NCBI RefSeq assembly: GCF_900114135.1
Contig: NZ_FORY01000002.1
Coordinates: 186,001-250,000 of the forward strand
Reading direction: 5' to 3'
From: Celeribacter halophilus
GTDB taxonomy: Bacteria; Pseudomonadota; Alphaproteobacteria; Rhodobacterales; Rhodobacteraceae
Length of the DNA: 64,000 bases
The translations under genes were made by a program, and so were the position numbers. Shown here piece by piece: positions 60,744 through 64,000 of the stretch. The notes below the pieces were generated by a model. That model had not been told where the DNA came from and did no database searches. It worked only from the letters and a program-made list of their open reading frames with translations. Within the stretch, counting starts at the first letter, position 1; every line of letters starts with the position of its first letter.

Positions 60744-63134
60744 ATGGCGCGATCAGTTCAGACCTCCTCCAATTTCCGCGATGCCCTGCTGCGACATCTC
60801 ACCTACACGATGGGCAAGGATCCGGAACATGCGCAGCCCTTCGACTGGCGGATGGCGCTCAGCCATGCAATTCGCGACCGGATCGTGGACACTTGGGTGG
60901 CCTCGACGCGCAAGACCTACGAACAGGACGGCAAGCGGGTCTATTACCTCTCGATGGAATTTCTGATCGGGCGTCTGCTTGAGGACGGGATTTTCAATCT
61001 GGACATGGTCGAAGAGGCGAAAGAGGCGCTGGAGTCCTTTGGCATGGATATGCGCACCATTCTGGATGACGAACCGGACGCGGCGCTGGGCAATGGCGGG
61101 CTGGGGCGACTGGCCGCCTGTTTCCTCGACAGTCTCTCGACCATCGGTTGTCCGGCCTATGGCTATGGCATCCGCTACGAGAACGGCCTGTTCAAACAGA
61201 GCTTTGTCGATGGCTGTCAGGTCGAAAGTCCGGAAACATGGTTGCAGGAACCGCACCCGTGGGAATTCGAACGCCCCGAAGTGCGTATCAACATCGGCTT
61301 TGGCGGGGATGTGCATTTCGAGAATGGCAAAACCGTCTGGCGGCCCGCCGAGATGATACAGGCCGAAGCCTTCGACACGCCCATCGTCGGCTGGCAGGGG
61401 CGCTGGGCCAATACGTTGCGGCTTTGGGCGGGGCGTGCGGTTGATCCCTTCGATCTGGACCTGTTCAACTCCGGTGACTTCGCGGCCGCCTCCGAGCATG
61501 AGGCACTGGCGCGCACCATTTCGCGTGTGCTCTATCCCGAAGACAGCAACGAGGCGGGCAAGGAATTGCGTCTCAAACAGGAGTATTTCTTCTCCGCCGC
61601 CTCGATCCGTGACATCCTGCGCCGCTTTGACAGCCAGCACAACGATCTGAAACTCCTGCCGGAAAAGATCGCGATCCAGCTCAACGACACGCACCCTGCG
61701 ATTGCGGGACCGGAGCTTTTGCGCATCCTGCATGACGAGCGCGGACTGTCCTTTGAAGAGGCGCTCCACATCACTCATCATTGTATGAACTACACGAACC
61801 ACACGCTTCTGCCGGAAGCGCTGGAGCGGTGGGATGAACGGTTGTTCGGACGGCTGCTGCCGCGCCATCTGGACATCATCAACCGCATTGATGACGCGCA
61901 TTACAAGGCCAACCCGCACCGCACGCTCTCCGCGCGGTCCGACGGGCAGGTAAAGATGGGCGAGCTGTCCTTTATCATGGCCAACCGTGTGAACGGGGTC
62001 TCGGCGCTGCACACCGATCTGATGAAACAGACCGTGTTCAAGGAACTCAACGCGCTGCATCCCGACCGGATCGTGAATGAAACCAACGGGGTCACGCCGC
62101 GCCGCTGGCTGCATTCGTGCAATCCGGCGCTTTCCGGTTTGATCACGGAGACCATAGGCGAGGACTGGATCGCCGATCTTGAACAGCTTGAAAAACTTGA
62201 ACCCTCCATCGAGGATCAGGGCTGGCTCGACCGCTTCACGGATGTGAAAAACGCAAACAAGGCCGCGCTTTGTGATTATGTGGCGGGGGTGCATGGGGTG
62301 AACCTCAATCCCGAAGCCATGTTCGACATCCAGATCAAGCGGATGCACGAATACAAGCGCCAGCATCTCAACATCCTTGAGACCATCGCACATTGGCAGG
62401 AAATCAGGGACAACCCGACCGCCGACTGGGTGCCGCGCGTCAAGATTTTCGCGGGCAAGGCGGCGCAGGGCTATCATTTCGCCAAGGACATCATCCATCT
62501 GATCAACGATGTGGCCAAGCTGGTGAATGCCGATGCCGCCACGCGCGATGTGTTGCAGGTGATTTTCCTGCCCAATTACAACGTCTCTCTGGCCGAACGT
62601 CTGGTGCCGGCGGCGGATTTGTCGGAACAGATCTCGACTGCGGGTAAGGAAGCCTCCGGCACGGGCAATATGAAATTCGCCCTCAACGGCGCCCCGACGA
62701 TCGGCACGCTTGACGGGGCCAATGTGGAAATCCGCGACCATGTGGGCAAGGAGAATTTCTTTCTCTTCGGGATGCTGGCCGATGAGGTGATGCAGCGCCG
62801 AATGATGCACGATCACGCGCAACAGGCCATCAATGCCGACCCGCGCCTCGGGCGCGCACTTGAGGCGCTGCGCGACGGGACATTCAGCCCCGAAGATCCG
62901 GGCCGCTACACCCACATTGCCGACAATCTGACATGGTCGGATTACTTCCTCGTCTGTTCCGACTTCACCGATTACTGGCGGGCACAGCGCGAAGTGGACA
63001 AAGCCTATCAGGATCGTAAGGCATGGGCAAAAATGGCTGCGCTGAACACCGCACGCTCCGGCTGGTTCTCCTCTGACCGCACAATTCACGGCTATATGTG
63101 CGATATTTGGGGAGCCAAAAGTCTTATACCCTAA
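60744..63134 (+). CDS. glgP: Glycogen/alpha-glucan phosphorylase
   Basis: GlgP releases glucose 1-phosphate from glycogen. The 796-residue protein is the usual bacterial length and holds YYLSMEFLIGRLL, ALGNGGLGRLAACFLDS, IQLNDTHPAIAGPELLRIL, a MHEYKRQHLNIL block and the PLP lysine (Lys644) in GTGNMKFALNGAPTIGTLDG. No allosteric phosphorylation segment is present. It heads the window's glycogen cluster and is followed after 62 bases by the branching enzyme gene, so degradation and synthesis genes are co-directional. Confidence 0.95.
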   Translation: MARSVQTSSNFRDALLRHLTYTMGKDPEHAQPFDWRMALSHAIRDRIVDTWVASTRKTYEQDGKRVYYLSMEFLIGRLLEDGIFNLDMVEEAKEALESFGMDMRTILDDEPDAALGNGGLGRLAACFLDSLSTIGCPAYGYGIRYENGLFKQSFVDGCQVESPETWLQEPHPWEFERPEVRINIGFGGDVHFENGKTVWRPAEMIQAEAFDTPIVGWQGRWANTLRLWAGRAVDPFDLDLFNSGDFAAASEHEALARTISRVLYPEDSNEAGKELRLKQEYFFSAASIRDILRRFDSQHNDLKLLPEKIAIQLNDTHPAIAGPELLRILHDERGLSFEEALHITHHCMNYTNHTLLPEALERWDERLFGRLLPRHLDIINRIDDAHYKANPHRTLSARSDGQVKMGELSFIMANRVNGVSALHTDLMKQTVFKELNALHPDRIVNETNGVTPRRWLHSCNPALSGLITETIGEDWIADLEQLEKLEPSIEDQGWLDRFTDVKNANKAALCDYVAGVHGVNLNPEAMFDIQIKRMHEYKRQHLNILETIAHWQEIRDNPTADWVPRVKIFAGKAAQGYHFAKDIIHLINDVAKLVNADAATRDVLQVIFLPNYNVSLAERLVPAADLSEQISTAGKEASGTGNMKFALNGAPTIGTLDGANVEIRDHVGKENFFLFGMLADEVMQRRMMHDHAQQAINADPRLGRALEALRDGTFSPEDPGRYTHIADNLTWSDYFLVCSDFTDYWRAQREVDKAYQDRKAWAKMAALNTARSGWFSSDRTIHGYMCDIWGAKSLIP

Positions 63135-63196
63135 AATTCAAAGGGTTGTGCGAAAGAGCGAAACCTTTACTCTCGCCATGAACAAAGGAAAAAGAC

Positions 63197-64000
63197 ATGG
63201 CCCCGTCCGTTGAAAACGACTTCGCCGCGCCGAAGACACTGTCGCTGATTTGCGAGGGGCTTTTCGATGACCCGTTCGCTGTTCTGGGGCCGCATAAAAA
63301 GGGGCGGCTGCGCTATGTGACCGCTTTTGATCCCGGTGCCGAGGAAATGACAGCGATCTCGGGCGGAAAACGCTATCCGCTGGCCGCTGTGACCGGCTAT
63401 CCCGGTGTGTTTCATGGCAAGGTTTCGGGGACAAAACCCTATCTGCTGGAGGGACGTCTGGCGGACACAACGTGGCAGGTCGAGGACGCGTATCGCTTCG
63501 GCCCCGTTCTGGGCGAGATTGACGAATATCTTCTGGGCGAGGGCACGCATCACCATATCTGGCGGGCATTGGGCGCACATGTGATGACCCATGAGGGCGT
63601 CGCAGGCACGCATTTCGCGGTCTGGGCCCCCAATGCGCGGCGGGTCTCTGTGGTAGGGGATTTCAACGCATGGGACGGGCGGCGTCATGTCATGCGCCGG
63701 CGCGGTGCCACAGGCGTGTGGGAAATCTTCATGCCCGGCGTGTCCGACGGCACGGCCTATAAATACGAGGTGATCGGTGCCTATGGCGAGGCGCGCCTCA
63801 AGGCCGATCCCGTGGGCTTTGGCAGCGAGCATCCGCCGGAAACTGCGTCCATCGTGCGCGATATTTCTGGCTATGGCTGGTCGGATGCCGACTGGATCGA
63901 GACCCGCGCCGTGGCGCAGGCCCGTGACAAGCCGATCTCGATCTATGAGGTGCAACTTGGCTCGTGGCGGCACAAACCGGACGCCAGCGGCGGGACACGT
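63197..64000 (+). CDS. glgB: 1,4-alpha-glucan branching enzyme, N-terminal part (partial)
   Basis: The frame is open from the ATG at 63197 to the end of the window (268 codons). It starts with the GlgB N1 domain (GLFDDPFAVLGPHKK), then the carbohydrate-binding module 48 (THFAVWAPNARRVSVVGDFNAWDGRRHVM). It reaches the start of the catalytic region with ISIYEVQLGSWRHK, which precedes the GH13 barrel. GlgB makes alpha-1,6 branches in glycogen. The first two-domain arrangement is that of long type-1 GlgB. A ribosome site (AAAGGAAAAAG) is present. Confidence 0.93.
   Translation, partial: MAPSVENDFAAPKTLSLICEGLFDDPFAVLGPHKKGRLRYVTAFDPGAEEMTAISGGKRYPLAAVTGYPGVFHGKVSGTKPYLLEGRLADTTWQVEDAYRFGPVLGEIDEYLLGEGTHHHIWRALGAHVMTHEGVAGTHFAVWAPNARRVSVVGDFNAWDGRRHVMRRRGATGVWEIFMPGVSDGTAYKYEVIGAYGEARLKADPVGFGSEHPPETASIVRDISGYGWSDADWIETRAVAQARDKPISIYEVQLGSWRHKPDASGGTR

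Noticed and set aside
60753-63089. A 778-codon open frame antisense to glgP
   Set aside because: It mirrors glgP almost exactly, has no family motifs and reflects high third-position GC. The glgP frame has intact catalytic motifs.
1-64000. tRNA or rRNA genes
   Set aside because: I looked for T-loop sequences of the GTTCRANNC kind with matching acceptor stems in the intergenic gaps and found none. A tRNAscan-SE run would settle it.
1-64000. CRISPR arrays, insertion sequences, prophage or integrative elements
   Set aside because: No evenly spaced repeats, transposase motifs or phage modules are seen. XerD is the only recombinase and has the housekeeping context.

Overview
The window looks like a chromosomal segment of an alphaproteobacterium of the order Rhodobacterales (Roseobacter/Rhodobacter group). 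Three things point there: a complete PhyR-NepR-EcfG general stress response locus with GGAAC-N17-CGTT promoters, which is an alphaproteobacterial system; a sulfide-oxidation operon containing a DUF442-SQR fusion; and a proline dehydrogenase paired with a divergent Lrp-type regulator. The DNA is GC-rich, coding is dense, and many genes overlap by four bases. I saw no rRNA, tRNA, CRISPR array, insertion sequence or prophage, so this is core chromosome rather than an island.

Layout. 1-5.7 kb: cell wall and translation termination (amidase 3' end, PBP1a, release factor 2), interrupted on the opposite strand by a ZinT-like zinc protein with a Zur-type operator and by a methyltransferase. 5.9-11.8 kb: one co-directional sulfur operon (two YeeE/YedE membrane proteins, persulfide dioxygenase-like hydrolase, DUF442 protein, DUF442-SQR fusion, SulP permease). 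11.9-22.4 kb: mixed metabolism (TRAP transporter QM pair, aldo/keto reductase, beta-propeller proteins, xylulokinase, siroheme synthase, adenine deaminase). 22.5-28.3 kb: envelope genes (MepK-like and LdtD-like murein enzymes, LpxD, an acyl carrier protein with its own ketosynthase). 28.3-41.7 kb: housekeeping (IalB-like protein, HerA-type ATPase, RlmJ, CorC-like protein, transglutaminase, XerD, AroK, AroB, universal stress protein, YqjDE-like pair).

41.7-46.7 kb is the general stress response locus. phyR is read leftward; nepR, ecfG and a histidine kinase are read rightward from a shared intergenic region built as a near-perfect palindrome that gives each strand its own GGAAC-N17-CGTT promoter. 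The same promoter type lies before a DUF1328 gene and an AI-2E family transporter gene, and a weaker copy lies before the YqjDE-like pair, so the locus appears to include part of its own regulon. 46.8-51.1 kb: RND efflux pump (adaptor plus inner-membrane transporter, no outer-membrane gene). 51.2-60.4 kb: split B12-dependent methionine synthase, a CobW-type GTPase, PutA and PutR. 60.7-64 kb: glycogen phosphorylase and the 5' part of the branching enzyme gene.

The most interesting items are the symmetric divergent EcfG promoter, the sulfur operon with two DUF442 modules, a cluster of palindromes at 29.2-29.36 kb that could be a small RNA gene, and a nested hairpin in the leader of the acyl carrier protein gene. 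No search or alignment was run; family names come from reading motifs in the translations.
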